Shown: positions 45,626-54,858, counted from the first letter of the stretch. The stretch is DNA of 54,858 bases from Saccharospirillaceae bacterium (GCA_021208685.1 JAJOJJ010000006.1:1-54858); one strand, 5' to 3'. Notes: generated from the letters alone by a model not told the origin. Program-made: numbers and translations.

Positions 45626-47527
45626 TCAGAGAATCTGCCTGCGACGATGCCAGGCGACCAACCCCCACAACAACAGGGTAAACAGCAACGGCAGCACAAC
45701 GATATTGAGTACCTTCAGGCGCATGCCCAGCGCTTCAATATCTTTATCCAGTGCATGCTGGACGTTGCGCAGCTCTTTGCGGATTTCGATTTTCTTCTGC
45801 TGGAACGCCGCGATGGCTGCCTGCTGCTCTGCCGAGAGTGTCAGCACGCCGTTATCACCGTCACGTTGTTCCTGCAGGGCGCTGAGTTGTTGCTCGGTGT
45901 CGTCCAGCTCCTGTTGCAGACGCTGCTCGCTGGCCAGGAACTGTTGCTCAGCATCACGACGCAACGTATTGACGCGCTCAAACGGACGGCTGTACTGGCC
46001 GCGGGCACGCAGGCTGATCAGATCGGCACTGCCCCCCAGATGATCCGCCAGATTGACCAATAACGCTCCGTTATCTGCCCATGGCGAGGCGATGCGCTGT
46101 CCAAAGAAATTCTGCACCTGCACCCACAAACGGTCAGACAACACATCGGTATCCGCCACCAGAGTGACGGCCAAACGATCGGTTGAGGCCAGATGAGTGT
46201 CGGCCTTTTTACCATCAACACCGTCCGGGAAAGCGGAATCCGCTTTGCCCTGCACGCGCACGGCCAGATTGAACTCTTCACCGGCAGGTACGAAGTCACG
46301 CTGCAACGCCAGTAAATCCCCGCCCATGCGTAAGCGGTTGGCGTCCGTCAGCATGGCGTCCGTGCTGCTGTACAGCCAGGGTTCAATGCTGCTGGTCGCA
46401 TGATCGAGTGCCGTAAAATGCCCGGCACTGCTGAGGTTAATGGCTTCCAGCTGAGCGGTGACGACATCATCGGCGTTCAGGCTTTGCGGATGCAATGCGA
46501 GCAAACCAAAGTGGCGCAGCGGCGGACGCCCCGGCCCCTGATTCACCACCAGGGCGTTGGCAGCATCCAGCACCACCTGATCCGGATTCCAGCCTACGCC
46601 CCAGCGTTGCAGGAGCTTATTAAGACTGCTGGCCGAGCCGCTGTCGCCCATTCCCATCAGGCCACCATTGGGTGCGGTTTCAGCAACCGGATCAAGGAAG
46701 GCCAGTACGCGCCCGCCCTTTAACGCAAACTGATCAATGGCGTACAGTGCGTCATCGGTCAGCTCCGGTGGCTGAATCAACAGCAGCAGATCGACATCCT
46801 CGTCAATATGATCCAGTCCGGCGGTCATTGAGCGGATGTCATAAGGACCGTCGAGCTGATCAACCGCCATCCAGGCCGGCGCCGGGCGTCCGGTCTGCGG
46901 ATTAAAACCACCCCGCACATCCAGCCCACTGAGCAAGCCAATGACCACGGGTTTGGCCTGCTGCACCTGATATATCAGCTGAGTAATTTCATATTCCAGA
47001 AAGGCTTCGCGGTCAGGCTGCAGAAACGGCAACTGCGCGACGTGCTCTTTGCTCTCTGCCTGCCCGGTTGCAGACGGATCGTCGCTGTTCTGTTCTGTGG
47101 TCATCACAGGCAACTGAGTTTTGGCCACCAGACCAAAATACAGCTGATCGCCACTGACGGATATCGGCACCGCCTGCAAACCATAGGCGGTGGCCTGATC
47201 TTCTTCTTCGGAAAACGGCGCCGGATCGATGACCCTGAGGCTCAGTTTACCGCCCGCCAGCATGACATATTCGTCCAGCAGTTCCCGCACGCGCTGTTCA
47301 TAAGCACGGACTTTTACCAGATCAGTACTCGCCTTTTGCGAAAAATACAGCTCCAGCTCAACCGGCTGGTTCAGCTGCGCCAGAATATTCCGCGTTCCCT
47401 CTGACAGCGTATAGAGTTTCTGTTCGGTTAAATCGAGACGCGCACCACTGCCCAGCTGGTTCAGTAAAAATGCCCCGCCAATAAACCCCAGCAACAGCGC
47501 CAGGAGTGAAAACAGTTTGAATTTCAT
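45626..47527 (-). CDS. GldG-like ABC transporter auxiliary protein
   Basis: 633 residues. One N-terminal transmembrane helix (~6-25), a large GldG/intraflagellar-transport-like domain (~30-300 with LTEQKLYTLSEGTRNILAQL and VDLLLLIQPPELTDDALYAI), a DUF4340-like part, a coiled coil at ~525-610 (EQQFLASEQRLQQELDDTEQ), and a second helix near 605-625 followed by WHRRRQIL. GldA, F and G are needed for gliding in Flavobacterium; the system is also found in non-gliding gammaproteobacteria, where its substrate is unknown. It is co-directional with the permease and ATPase genes. Confidence 0.9.
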   Translation of the reverse strand: MKFKLFSLLALLLGFIGGAFLLNQLGSGARLDLTEQKLYTLSEGTRNILAQLNQPVELELYFSQKASTDLVKVRAYEQRVRELLDEYVMLAGGKLSLRVIDPAPFSEEEDQATAYGLQAVPISVSGDQLYFGLVAKTQLPVMTTEQNSDDPSATGQAESKEHVAQLPFLQPDREAFLEYEITQLIYQVQQAKPVVIGLLSGLDVRGGFNPQTGRPAPAWMAVDQLDGPYDIRSMTAGLDHIDEDVDLLLLIQPPELTDDALYAIDQFALKGGRVLAFLDPVAETAPNGGLMGMGDSGSASSLNKLLQRWGVGWNPDQVVLDAANALVVNQGPGRPPLRHFGLLALHPQSLNADDVVTAQLEAINLSSAGHFTALDHATSSIEPWLYSSTDAMLTDANRLRMGGDLLALQRDFVPAGEEFNLAVRVQGKADSAFPDGVDGKKADTHLASTDRLAVTLVADTDVLSDRLWVQVQNFFGQRIASPWADNGALLVNLADHLGGSADLISLRARGQYSRPFERVNTLRRDAEQQFLASEQRLQQELDDTEQQLSALQEQRDGDNGVLTLSAEQQAAIAAFQQKKIEIRKELRNVQHALDKDIEALGMRLKVLNIVVLPLLFTLLLWGLVAWHRRRQIL

Positions 47528-47544
47528 ATCGGTCTCCTGCCCTG

Positions 47545-48279
47545 TTATACGGATTTTTTAACGGTTAAAACCTGCGTTGTGGCCAGCAGCCACACCACGA
47601 TCACCAGCACGAAATACAGCAGATCGCGGATATCGACCACACCACGGGACAAGGCTTCAAAATGCGTGAGAAAACTCAGACTGGCGATCAGATCCAGCAA
47701 GCCTTCGGAGGCCCAGCCACGGAAAAAATCCAGCACCAGCGGAAAGCCGCTCAGCATCAGCACAAAGCACACCACCACGGTCAGAATAAAGGCAACAATC
47801 TGATTACGGCTGAAAGCCGACATACAGGACCCCACCGCAATAAACGCACCCGCCATCAGCCAGCTGCCCAGATAACTGGCCAGAATAACGCCGTTATCCG
47901 GCGTGCCAAGGTAATTGACAGTCATCCACAGCGGTACTGTTAGCAGTAACGCCAGACCCGCAAAAAACCACGCGGCGAGAAATTTACCCAGTACCGCCTG
48001 CCACAGCGTTACCGGCAAGGTCATCAGCAGTTCAATGGTGCCCAGCTGGCGCTCCTGCGACCATAAGCCCATGGCCACGGCGGGCATAAAGAACAAATAG
48101 AGCCAGGGATGGAAATTAAAAAACGGCACTAAATCGGCTTGTCCACGTTCATAAAAGTTACCCAGATAAAAGGTAAAAACGCCGGACATCACCAGAAAGA
48201 TGAAAATAAAAACATAGGCAACCGGTGTGGCAAAATACGCTGAAAATTCGCGCTTACAAATGGTCAATAACGTGTTCAT
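47545..48279 (-). CDS. GldF-like ABC-2 type permease
   Basis: 244 residues with six predicted helices and the ABC-2 style start (MNTLLTICKREFSAYFATPV). The segment FFNFHPWLYLFFMPAVAMGLWSQERQLGTIELLMTLP is characteristic of this permease group. It lies 7 bp downstream of the ATPase gene and 17 bp before the gldG-like gene, forming the operon ATPase-permease-GldG. Confidence 0.92.
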   Translation of the reverse strand: MNTLLTICKREFSAYFATPVAYVFIFIFLVMSGVFTFYLGNFYERGQADLVPFFNFHPWLYLFFMPAVAMGLWSQERQLGTIELLMTLPVTLWQAVLGKFLAAWFFAGLALLLTVPLWMTVNYLGTPDNGVILASYLGSWLMAGAFIAVGSCMSAFSRNQIVAFILTVVVCFVLMLSGFPLVLDFFRGWASEGLLDLIASLSFLTHFEALSRGVVDIRDLLYFVLVIVVWLLATTQVLTVKKSV

Positions 48280-48286
48280 GGCAGCA

Positions 48287-49204
48287 TCAGACTCCGGTCA
48301 ACTGACGGAAAACATCATCCAGACGACCACGCTCAATATGCAGCGTGTCGACTTCCCAACCCTGCTGTTCGATCAGGGCATTCACCGCGTGATACGGACG
48401 TGCGCCCGGCTGCGGGAATAACAGGTAACTTTGCCCCTGCTCCAGCTCATCCACCTCGTGAATATCGGGCAACGCAGAAAATGCCGCGGCAGCATTAACC
48501 GGCTGCTGAAAACGCACGGAAATGGCCTGATGGTAACGCGAGCGGGCCTCCAGTTCAGCCGGAGTGCCATCGGCAACTTTTTTACCCGCCGCAATAATCA
48601 TCGCCCGCGAGCACACTGCGGAGACTTCTTCGAGAATATGGGTGGAAATAATCACTATTTTATCTTCAGCAAGATCCGTGATCAGCTGCCGAACCTGCTG
48701 TTTCTGGTTCGGATCAAGACCGTCGGTTGGCTCATCCAGAATCATAATGGCGGGATCGTGCAACAGCGTTTGCGCAAGACCAACACGGCGTTTATAGCCT
48801 TTAGATAAGGTTTGTACCGCCTGTTTAAGAACGTCCTGCAGGCCAACCTGCTCGACCACCCGCGCCAGACGCTGTCGCAATTCGGCACCACGATACCCGC
48901 GGATTTCGCCAATAAAGCGTAAAAAGGCAAGTACGGTCATATCGCCGTAACTGGGCGCCCCCTCAGGCAAATAACCAATCTGACGTTTAACCGCGACCGG
49001 ATGCTGCGCAATATCATAACCACCAATGTGCACACTGCCGGAAGTCACCGGCAAAAATCCTGTGAGCATTTTCATGGTGGTTGATTTACCGGCACCATTC
49101 GGCCCGAGAAACCCCAGCACTTCGCCGGGACGCACCTCAAACGAAAGATCGTTTACCGCCGTAAAACGGCCGAAACGTTTGGTCAGATGTTGTACTTCGA
49201 TCAT
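48287..49204 (-). CDS. GldA-like ABC transporter ATP-binding protein
   Basis: 305 residues. Walker A GPNGAGKST (~34-42), an ABC signature TLSKGYKRRVGLAQ with the variant LSKGY (normal in this family), Walker B ILDEPTDGLDP and switch His in IISTHILEEV; the C-terminal ~75 residues form a DUF4162-like domain (VRFQQPVNAAAAF). An AGGGAGT site precedes ATG 49204. It is the first gene of the three-gene operon. Confidence 0.93.
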   Translation of the reverse strand: MIEVQHLTKRFGRFTAVNDLSFEVRPGEVLGFLGPNGAGKSTTMKMLTGFLPVTSGSVHIGGYDIAQHPVAVKRQIGYLPEGAPSYGDMTVLAFLRFIGEIRGYRGAELRQRLARVVEQVGLQDVLKQAVQTLSKGYKRRVGLAQTLLHDPAIMILDEPTDGLDPNQKQQVRQLITDLAEDKIVIISTHILEEVSAVCSRAMIIAAGKKVADGTPAELEARSRYHQAISVRFQQPVNAAAAFSALPDIHEVDELEQGQSYLLFPQPGARPYHAVNALIEQQGWEVDTLHIERGRLDDVFRQLTGV

Positions 49205-49514
49205 TTTGACTCCCTATCTGCCGCAACCGGATGAGCGGATATCCGGCGCGATACAACCGTAAAAAGGTTAAAACCAGACCATTAAGATAAAAAATAGTTT
49301 CCTGCTATCCGCCGGATGCCACCTCAGATGTCGGTAAAGGACCTGTATTTACCCCGGCGGCGGCATTACAAAGCCCATTCGCTGCATAAACGACAGCCGA
49401 TTCCGCCCGTAGCGGAATGATCGGACCGTTTAAACCGGCAAGCTTGCAGGGTAAACTCCGCAGGTATTTACAGCGCGGGGGCGTCACGACCCGCAGACAC
49501 ACCAGAGAGTAACT
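49205..49514. other. 310-bp intergenic region between the ABC operon and plsB
   Basis: It separates the divergent gldA-like and plsB genes and must hold both promoters. Apart from two short inverted repeats (ATTCCGC/GCGGAAT near 49400) I see no repeat, gene or clear promoter. Confidence 0.55.
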
Positions 49515-51968
49515 ATGAACATTATTAAAAAAATCCGCAGCACCCTGTTTCGCTGGCAACAAAAATGGCTGTATGGCGTTATCAAAACCCAGATCATCGG
49601 GCCGGATATTAAAGATTTCAAGCTTGATCCGGACAAGCCCATTATCTATGCCATGCTTTACCCGTCCCACGCGGAACAACTGGTGATTGATGCCGAAGTC
49701 AATAAACTGGGCTGGGGAAGTCCGCATCAGGACCGCATTGAACGCCGCCTGCCGGGAAAACCCTTTTTTAATATTTATCGCCGGGCAGGTACCCCGTTCC
49801 GCAAGCAGGGCACGCCGATTGTGGCCAAACAACTGGTGCGTCAGGCCGAATGGCTGGCGGAACAGGATGAACGTGATATCCAGATTGTGCCCGTGCGCGT
49901 GTTCTGGGGGCGGGCACCGGAAAAAGAAGGTTCTTTCCTGCGTATATGGCTGCAAAACAGTGGTACTCTCGGTGGCCGCTTATTTACCCTGATGGCGATT
50001 CTGCTGAATGGCCGCAACACCTTTGTGCACTTCAGCCGTCCGATGTCTCTGCGTGAACTGCATGAACCGGGTAAATCGCCGGAAATGCTGGCGCGCAAAG
50101 TCGCGCGCGTGCTGCGCGTGCACAACCGTCAGGTTTCCGCTTCGGTATTAGGACCGGATTTATCCCACCGCCGCACACTGGTGCATCAGATTCCGCACAA
50201 ACCGCAGGTACTGAAAGCCATTGAAGAAGAAGTGGCGACTCAGGGCATCAGCAAAGCGAAGGCACAGCAAAAGGCACTGAAATACGCCGACGAAATTGCT
50301 TCAAACATTTCCTACACCAACGTGCGCTTTCTCGATGTATTACTGACCTGGGTGTGGAATAAAATTTACGACGGTATTTCTCTGCATAATATCGAAAACC
50401 TGAAAGAGATCAGCAAAGACAACGAAATCATTTATGTGCCCTGCCACCGCAGCCATATTGATTACCTGCTGCTGTCTTATGTGCTCTATCATCATGGATT
50501 ACAACTGCCGCAAATTGCGGCTGGCATTAACCTTAACATGCCGATTGTCGGACCGATTCTGCGCCGTGGCGGTGCTTTTTTCATGCGCCGGACCTTCCGC
50601 GATAATAAACTCTACGCCGCCGTATTTGACGAATACCTGCACTCAGTATTCTCCGGTGGTTACGCCACTGAATACTTTGTAGAAGGCGGACGTTCACGCA
50701 CCGGCCGTACGCTGAGCCCAAAAGCCGGCATGCTGGCCATGACCCTGCGCAGCTATCTGCGCGATTCACGTAAACCCATCATCTTTGTACCGGTGTACAC
50801 CGGCTATGAAAAAGTCTTCGAAGCCAACAGCTATCTGGGTGAGCTGCGTGGCCAGCAGAAGAAAAAAGAAAGCCTGCTCGGCGTTGTGGGGACACTGCGT
50901 TCGTTTAAACGCTCATTCGGAAAAGTAAATGTGACGTTCGGTGAGCCGATTTATTTCACCGAATTTCTTAATGAACAGCGCCCGGACTGGCGTGCGGAAG
51001 ATTACAGCACTTGTGATTACCGCCCGGAATGGGCACCTAAGGTCGTTGATCAGCTGGCAAAAGAAGTGGTCACCGGTATCAACAGCGCGGCCTCCGTCAA
51101 CCCGATCAACCTGATTGCCCTGAGCATTCTGTCGGCACCGCGTCAGGCCATGGATGAACAACAGCTGGTGATGCAGATGGAATCCTACCGCAATCTGCTG
51201 GCACAGAACCCGTACAGCAAACTGACCGCATTACCCGAAGGCAATGGCCGTGAATGGCTGGCCTACGCCGAAAAACTCGATGCGGTATCGCGCTCCAGAC
51301 ACCCGCTGGGTGATCTGATCCAAACCAGCGACCGTCAGGCGGTAACGCTGACCTATTACCGCAATAACGTGCTGCATTTAATTGCCCTGCCGTCCTTGCT
51401 GGCCTGTTTGTTTGTGAATAATCAGCGCTACAGCGCTGATCAGGTTCAGACCATGGTCGCCAGCCTTTACCCTTACCTGCAGGCGGAATTATTCCTGCAC
51501 TGGAACAGCAGCGAATTAAGCAACGAAGTGCAGCATTGGCTGGATGCTTTGGTGGATTGTGGTTATCTGTATCTGAACGAAAAAGGCTATCACTCTACGC
51601 CGGCCAGCAGCAATGAATATGCACTGCTGGAAGGTTTGGCGGCTAACGTAATGCAAACGCTGGAACGCTACTTCCTCACGCTGAGTGTGCTCAGCCGGAA
51701 AAGCTCCGGCGAACTCAGCGCCAAAGAACTGGAAGAGCAGTGCACGTTACTGGCTCAGCGCATCAGCCTGCTGTACGGCATTAATGCACCGGAGTTTTTC
51801 GACAAATCGTTATTCCGTACCCTGATTCAGCAACTGGTCAGTGAAAAACTGCTGGCCAAAAACAGCGATGACAAACTGACTTTCAGCAATGAACTGGACA
51901 CCCTCACCCGAGCTCTGGAGGACGTGCTGGACGGCGCCCTGCGTCAGAGCATTCTGCGCAGCGTTTAA
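49515..51968 (+). CDS. plsB: Glycerol-3-phosphate 1-O-acyltransferase
   Basis: 817 residues, as in E. coli PlsB (807). The acyltransferase blocks lie in the middle: CHRSHIDYLLLSYVL (catalytic HxxxxD), GGAFFMRRTFRDN, FVEGGRSRTGR and PVYTGYEKVFEA. Peripheral inner-membrane enzyme for the first step of phospholipid synthesis. Its start has a GAGAG site before ATG 49515. It is a single gene with a strong terminator. Confidence 0.96.
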   Translation: MNIIKKIRSTLFRWQQKWLYGVIKTQIIGPDIKDFKLDPDKPIIYAMLYPSHAEQLVIDAEVNKLGWGSPHQDRIERRLPGKPFFNIYRRAGTPFRKQGTPIVAKQLVRQAEWLAEQDERDIQIVPVRVFWGRAPEKEGSFLRIWLQNSGTLGGRLFTLMAILLNGRNTFVHFSRPMSLRELHEPGKSPEMLARKVARVLRVHNRQVSASVLGPDLSHRRTLVHQIPHKPQVLKAIEEEVATQGISKAKAQQKALKYADEIASNISYTNVRFLDVLLTWVWNKIYDGISLHNIENLKEISKDNEIIYVPCHRSHIDYLLLSYVLYHHGLQLPQIAAGINLNMPIVGPILRRGGAFFMRRTFRDNKLYAAVFDEYLHSVFSGGYATEYFVEGGRSRTGRTLSPKAGMLAMTLRSYLRDSRKPIIFVPVYTGYEKVFEANSYLGELRGQQKKKESLLGVVGTLRSFKRSFGKVNVTFGEPIYFTEFLNEQRPDWRAEDYSTCDYRPEWAPKVVDQLAKEVVTGINSAASVNPINLIALSILSAPRQAMDEQQLVMQMESYRNLLAQNPYSKLTALPEGNGREWLAYAEKLDAVSRSRHPLGDLIQTSDRQAVTLTYYRNNVLHLIALPSLLACLFVNNQRYSADQVQTMVASLYPYLQAELFLHWNSSELSNEVQHWLDALVDCGYLYLNEKGYHSTPASSNEYALLEGLAANVMQTLERYFLTLSVLSRKSSGELSAKELEEQCTLLAQRISLLYGINAPEFFDKSLFRTLIQQLVSEKLLAKNSDDKLTFSNELDTLTRALEDVLDGALRQSILRSV

Positions 51969-51983
51969 ACCTGCTCAGCGCAT

Positions 51984-52013
51984 AAAAAAACCGGCATCTG
52001 CCGGTTTTTTTAT
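51984..52013. terminator. Bidirectional terminator between plsB and rsmJ
   Basis: AAAAAAACCGGCA, loop TC, TGCCGGTTTTTTTA. A- and T-runs on both sides suit the convergent pair. Confidence 0.9.
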
Positions 52014-52036
52014 ATCGGTAATCTGTAGCAAAGCGC

Positions 52037-52840
52037 TTATTCAGCGTCAGTATCTTCCGGATTCCAGGGAGCCACTTTGGCTTTAACATACACATCAAAG
52101 CGGTTGGATTTACCGGTTAAGGCAAAGGTTGGTTTTTTACCTGCCAGAGGCTCGGCTTTACGTCCACGCTTCACCACTACCCGGCAACGGGCACAGGCAA
52201 GGGCGCGCTCAAGCAGATCATCGGCATCGGTGTCCTGCCCTACAACATCGCGGAACGCCTGCATATCTTTTTTAACCTGCGCTGTCGCTTTCGGGTCGTG
52301 ATCAAACATCGGATCGAGATACACCACATCCGGTTGTAAGCGCGGATCAGATTCGGCGGCTAATAAATCGTGGCTGCTGCCAAAGCGTAATTCGATACGG
52401 GCGATAATATCGGCAATCTCCGGATCATTCGCCCCCCGGGCCAGTCCATCAGCCAGTAAGGCCGCGACGACCGGCTGACGTTCATGAGCACGCACCGTAC
52501 AACCCAGAGTGGCCAATACAAAACTGTCCCGCCCCAAACCTGCCGTTGCATCCAGGACCGAGGGTTTATATGCCCCGCTCAGTCCTACCGCCTTAGCAAT
52601 ATCCTGTCCGAGACCGCCGCCAAATTTACGCCGGTGCGCCGCCTTACCCGCTGAAAAATCAACCCGCACTGCCGTGCGCTGATGATTCCCCTGACGCAGA
52701 CTAAGACCATCATAATCAAAGCACAGGTGAAAACCGTCCTGCCGCAATAATGATTCAGGCGCCAGAGTCAGACCATAACGCGCGCACAGTTCCCGGACTT
52801 CGCTGTCAGATTCACGCACCAGATTGATTAATTGAGTCAC
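52037..52840 (-). CDS. rsmJ: 16S rRNA (guanine1516-N2)-methyltransferase RsmJ
   Basis: 267 residues. SAM motif LDATAGLGRDSFVLATLG, then RAHERQPVVAALL and VVYLDPMFDHDPKAT, the usual RsmJ signature, with FDVYVKA near the C-terminus. Start ATG 52840. It methylates G1516 of 16S rRNA. Its 13-bp gap to uppP suggests the two are co-transcribed. Confidence 0.95.
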   Translation of the reverse strand: MTQLINLVRESDSEVRELCARYGLTLAPESLLRQDGFHLCFDYDGLSLRQGNHQRTAVRVDFSAGKAAHRRKFGGGLGQDIAKAVGLSGAYKPSVLDATAGLGRDSFVLATLGCTVRAHERQPVVAALLADGLARGANDPEIADIIARIELRFGSSHDLLAAESDPRLQPDVVYLDPMFDHDPKATAQVKKDMQAFRDVVGQDTDADDLLERALACARCRVVVKRGRKAEPLAGKKPTFALTGKSNRFDVYVKAKVAPWNPEDTDAE

Positions 52841-52853
52841 AATCTATCCGTTC

Positions 52854-53651
52854 TCAGACAAAAAACAGCAACAGAACGCCACCCAGCGCCAGGCGGTACA
52901 GCACGAACGGCAGCATGCCAATCCGGTTAATAAAAGCCAGGAAGTAATAAATACATACCCAGGCGCTGAGCGCCGACAACACCGCACCAATAGCCAGTGA
53001 TGTCCAGTCTACCGGCAATAAAGACTGACCCAGTTCAACCGCTTTTAATCCACCGGCTGCCAGAATTAACGGAATCGATAACAGAAAAGAAAAACGCGCC
53101 GCATCAACCCGGTGTAAGCCGAGTAATAACGCCGCCGTCATGGTAATACCAGAACGGGAAGTGCCGGGAATTAATGCCAGCGCCTGGGCAACACCAATAA
53201 TTACCGCCATCATCAACGTCATGTTTATCAGACTGATGCCCTGTCCACGGCGCTGATCGGCAATGCCCAATAAAATACCAAAACCGATGGTTGCCCAGGC
53301 AATGACTTCAACGGAACGCAGATTGGTTTCAATCCAGTCGCCCAATAATACCCCGGCCAGACCGGCAGGAATGGTTGCCAGCCCGACATACCAGGCGAGT
53401 TTTGCATCCGCACTGGGGTTAGCACTCCAGCCGCTTTTGAACCAGGCAGAAATAAGACGCTGAATATCCATCCGGAAATACAACATAACCGCTGCCAGTG
53501 TGCCCACGTGCACGGCGACATCAAAGGCCAGCCCCTGATCCTGCCAACCAAGAATCTGCGACGGCAGGATCAGGTGCGCAGAACTGGAAATGGGCAAAAA
53601 CTCGGTTAATCCCTGTACGACCGCCAGTACAATGATCTCAATCAGATCCAT
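52854..53651 (-). CDS. uppP: Undecaprenyl-diphosphate phosphatase UppP
   Basis: 265 residues, seven or eight hydrophobic segments, with the catalytic EFLPISSSAHLIL (17-29) and PGTSRSGITMTAALLLG motifs. It recycles the lipid carrier for peptidoglycan and other envelope polymers. Its start lies 20 bp after the tsaB stop on the same strand. Confidence 0.96.
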   Translation of the reverse strand: MDLIEIIVLAVVQGLTEFLPISSSAHLILPSQILGWQDQGLAFDVAVHVGTLAAVMLYFRMDIQRLISAWFKSGWSANPSADAKLAWYVGLATIPAGLAGVLLGDWIETNLRSVEVIAWATIGFGILLGIADQRRGQGISLINMTLMMAVIIGVAQALALIPGTSRSGITMTAALLLGLHRVDAARFSFLLSIPLILAAGGLKAVELGQSLLPVDWTSLAIGAVLSALSAWVCIYYFLAFINRIGMLPFVLYRLALGGVLLLFFV

Positions 53652-53671
53652 AACGTAATTCCTTGAATGTA

Positions 53672-54364
53672 TTAATCCCGGCGCAGCAGGCTCGGTTGCT
53701 CATCGAGTTTTTTCCAGGCAACAGAATCCCGTAAATAAACCGGCGGGTGCTGAGCAACCGCACCGAATTCACCGCGTCGCCAGGCAGCCTGTGCCAACAA
53801 CAACATAATATCGGCCTGCGGCTGAATGGCCGCCCAATCCTGCATAAAGCCAGAGAATGCCGGTAATGTGAGGCCATCACCGGCAACCATGCCGTCAAAA
53901 TTGTCCAACGCCTGCAAACACTGCTCAGGACTGCCAACGTGTTCTTCGCCAACAAGACGACACAGTTCACCATCGCGCTGAAAATGCCCCCAAAAAACCT
54001 CCCCCATGTGAGCATCCATAATGGCCATCACATGATCAGCTGCCGTATTCTGCAGTGTTTTAAGCGCCACACTCTGCAATGATGAAATGCCACAGACAGG
54101 AAGCTCCAATGCAAACGCAATTCCCTGCAATACCGAAGCGGCAATACGGATACCGGTAAACGAACCGGGACCGCGTCCGTAAGCGATCCCCTGAAGCTCG
54201 GCTTTTTTCACACCGGCCTGCATTAACAACTCATCCACCATTGGTAATAAGCGCTGAGCATGACGACGCGGCTGGTCTTCACATAATGACCAGGATTCCG
54301 AAGCGCGACTGAGAGCAACCGAGCACAGGGATGATGAGGCATCAACAATCAATAAACAGGACAT
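53672..54364 (-). CDS. tsaB: tRNA t6A biosynthesis protein TsaB
   Basis: 230 residues from ATG 54364; a longer frame from 54601 adds 79 residues not in the family and is rejected. Actin-like ATPase fold: SCLLIVDASSSLCSVAL, AYGRGPGSFTGIRIAASVLQG, and GDGLTLPAF. It forms a complex with TsaD and TsaE that makes t6A37 in tRNAs reading ANN codons. The three genes tsaB, uppP and rsmJ form one minus-strand unit. Confidence 0.94.
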   Translation of the reverse strand: MSCLLIVDASSSLCSVALSRASESWSLCEDQPRRHAQRLLPMVDELLMQAGVKKAELQGIAYGRGPGSFTGIRIAASVLQGIAFALELPVCGISSLQSVALKTLQNTAADHVMAIMDAHMGEVFWGHFQRDGELCRLVGEEHVGSPEQCLQALDNFDGMVAGDGLTLPAFSGFMQDWAAIQPQADIMLLLAQAAWRRGEFGAVAQHPPVYLRDSVAWKKLDEQPSLLRRD

Positions 54365-54735
54365 AAAGCTTTCCGCAGCGAACCAGCGCGGCAGTATACC
54401 ACAGGGCATCATTCTGCCATCCCGCCTGTCAGCGCGAAGCCATTGTCGGTGCAGAACAAAAATGACAGCCAACAGAATCACCGCACTTCTGCGGGTAACA
54501 CCACCTGAATTCTGCTTCTGGCCGGTTCCGTGTTGAGCCAATAAATACTCTGGAACATTCCTTACGGTGACGAAAGCTGGCGAAGAAAACCCAATATTCA
54601 CACCGCCAAACCTGCCGGAAATGCAAAAAAAAATCCGGTATCAGGAATCTGACACCGGATTTCTATTAAGACCCACCTTTGGCTCAGCAGCTTACATCAA
54701 CAGCCTGCCGCATTGCCGGATTTTCAGAGCAGCAA
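54365..54735. other. 371-bp gap between the AT-hook gene and tsaB
   Basis: Holds the AT-hook gene's terminator (54624-54664) and the tsaB promoter region with a TATACT box on the minus strand near 54394-54400. Nothing else is recognised. Confidence 0.55.
54622..54664 (-). terminator. Rho-independent terminator of the AT-hook gene
   Basis: On the minus strand: AAATCCGGTGTCAGATT, then TGATACCGGATT and a nine-T run. The stem has one mismatch. Confidence 0.85.
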
Positions 54736-54858
54736 TCAGACGGCTGCTTTAGGTGGACGGCCACGACGCTTAGGCGCAGCGTCAGCAGCAACTTCAGGCT
54801 TAGCCTTAGCCGGACGACCACGACGCTTAGGCGCAGCAGCAGCGCTAACCGCAGGAGC
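54736..54858 (-). CDS. C-terminal part of an AT-hook DNA-binding protein (cut by window end)
   Basis: The last 123 bases encode the C-terminal 40 residues of a protein whose start is beyond the window. Two copies of KRRGRPxK separated by ~17 residues, with an Ala/Pro-rich linker (AKAKPEVAADAA), are AT-hook motifs that bind the minor groove of AT-rich DNA. Similar repeats occur in bacterial H1-like or AlgP-like proteins. The number of repeats and any N-terminal domain cannot be seen. A strong terminator follows. Confidence 0.8.
   Translation of the reverse strand, partial: APAVSAAAAPKRRGRPAKAKPEVAADAAPKRRGRPPKAAV

Noticed and set aside
1-54858. CRISPR array, tRNA, rRNA or phage module
   Set aside because: No regular short repeats with spacers, no cloverleaf sequences and no phage structural genes were seen.

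Overview
The window looks like chromosome from a marine gammaproteobacterium of the Oceanospirillales type. The evidence is the housekeeping gene order (suhB / trmJ-cysE-iscR-iscS / ndk-rlmN-pilW-ispG-hisS-yfgM-bamB-der, as in Pseudomonas and its relatives), two sodium/proton antiporters (NhaC family and NhaD), a bestrophin-type channel, and PlsB, UppP, TsaB and RsmJ of gammaproteobacterial type. The genus is inferred, not demonstrated.

Layout. 1-222: the end of a small inverted-repeat element without transposase, whose second, complete copy lies in opposite orientation at 16849-17120. 271-2621: a lipoprotein di-heme MbnH-like enzyme and an outer-membrane barrel protein. 2787-7935: a CvfB-like S1 protein, a LysR regulator divergent from a DUF2798/ABM-monooxygenase pair, a DUF924 protein and the ABC-F protein YbiT. 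7936-13010: a looser region with the bestrophin and NhaC genes, a transposase remnant, an orphan solute-binding protein, and two long intergenic stretches full of hairpins and repeats, including a 73-bp element present twice at 71/73 identity. 13011-16774: ffh, ypjD and a CorB-like gene. 17266-20479: a ParD-like gene overlapping a type I methionine aminopeptidase, a cyclic-nucleotide-binding protein and nhaD. 20585-29426: GST, a small hypothetical, tilS, an EAL protein, dnaE, an ATP-grasp protein and a YceK-like lipoprotein. 29536-42473: the long housekeeping block read mainly on the minus strand. 42542-45481: a 42-residue small ORF, a membrane-anchored cold-shock-domain protein, slyX and a LysR/SDR pair that looks acquired. 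45626-49204: a GldA/GldF/GldG-type ABC system. 49515-54858: plsB, rsmJ, uppP, tsaB and the C-terminus of a protein with two AT-hooks.

How the genes work together. The minus-strand block supplies cysteine (CysE), sulfur mobilisation (IscS, IscR), isoprenoid synthesis (IspG), translation (HisS, RlmN, TrmJ, Der) and envelope assembly (BamB, PilW, YfgM). Its most notable feature is a missing segment: iscU, iscA, hscB, hscA and fdx, which normally lie between iscS and ndk, are absent. The remaining IscS lacks the C-terminal tail that docks IscU in E. coli, yet iscR keeps all its cluster ligands and a near-consensus type 1 IscR operator. Other points for a second look are the inverted element pair, the paired palindromic 73-mer, the ParD-like/Map overlap, the MbnH/barrel pair next to a mobile element, and the membrane-anchored cold-shock protein. 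No CRISPR array, tRNA, rRNA or phage module was seen.
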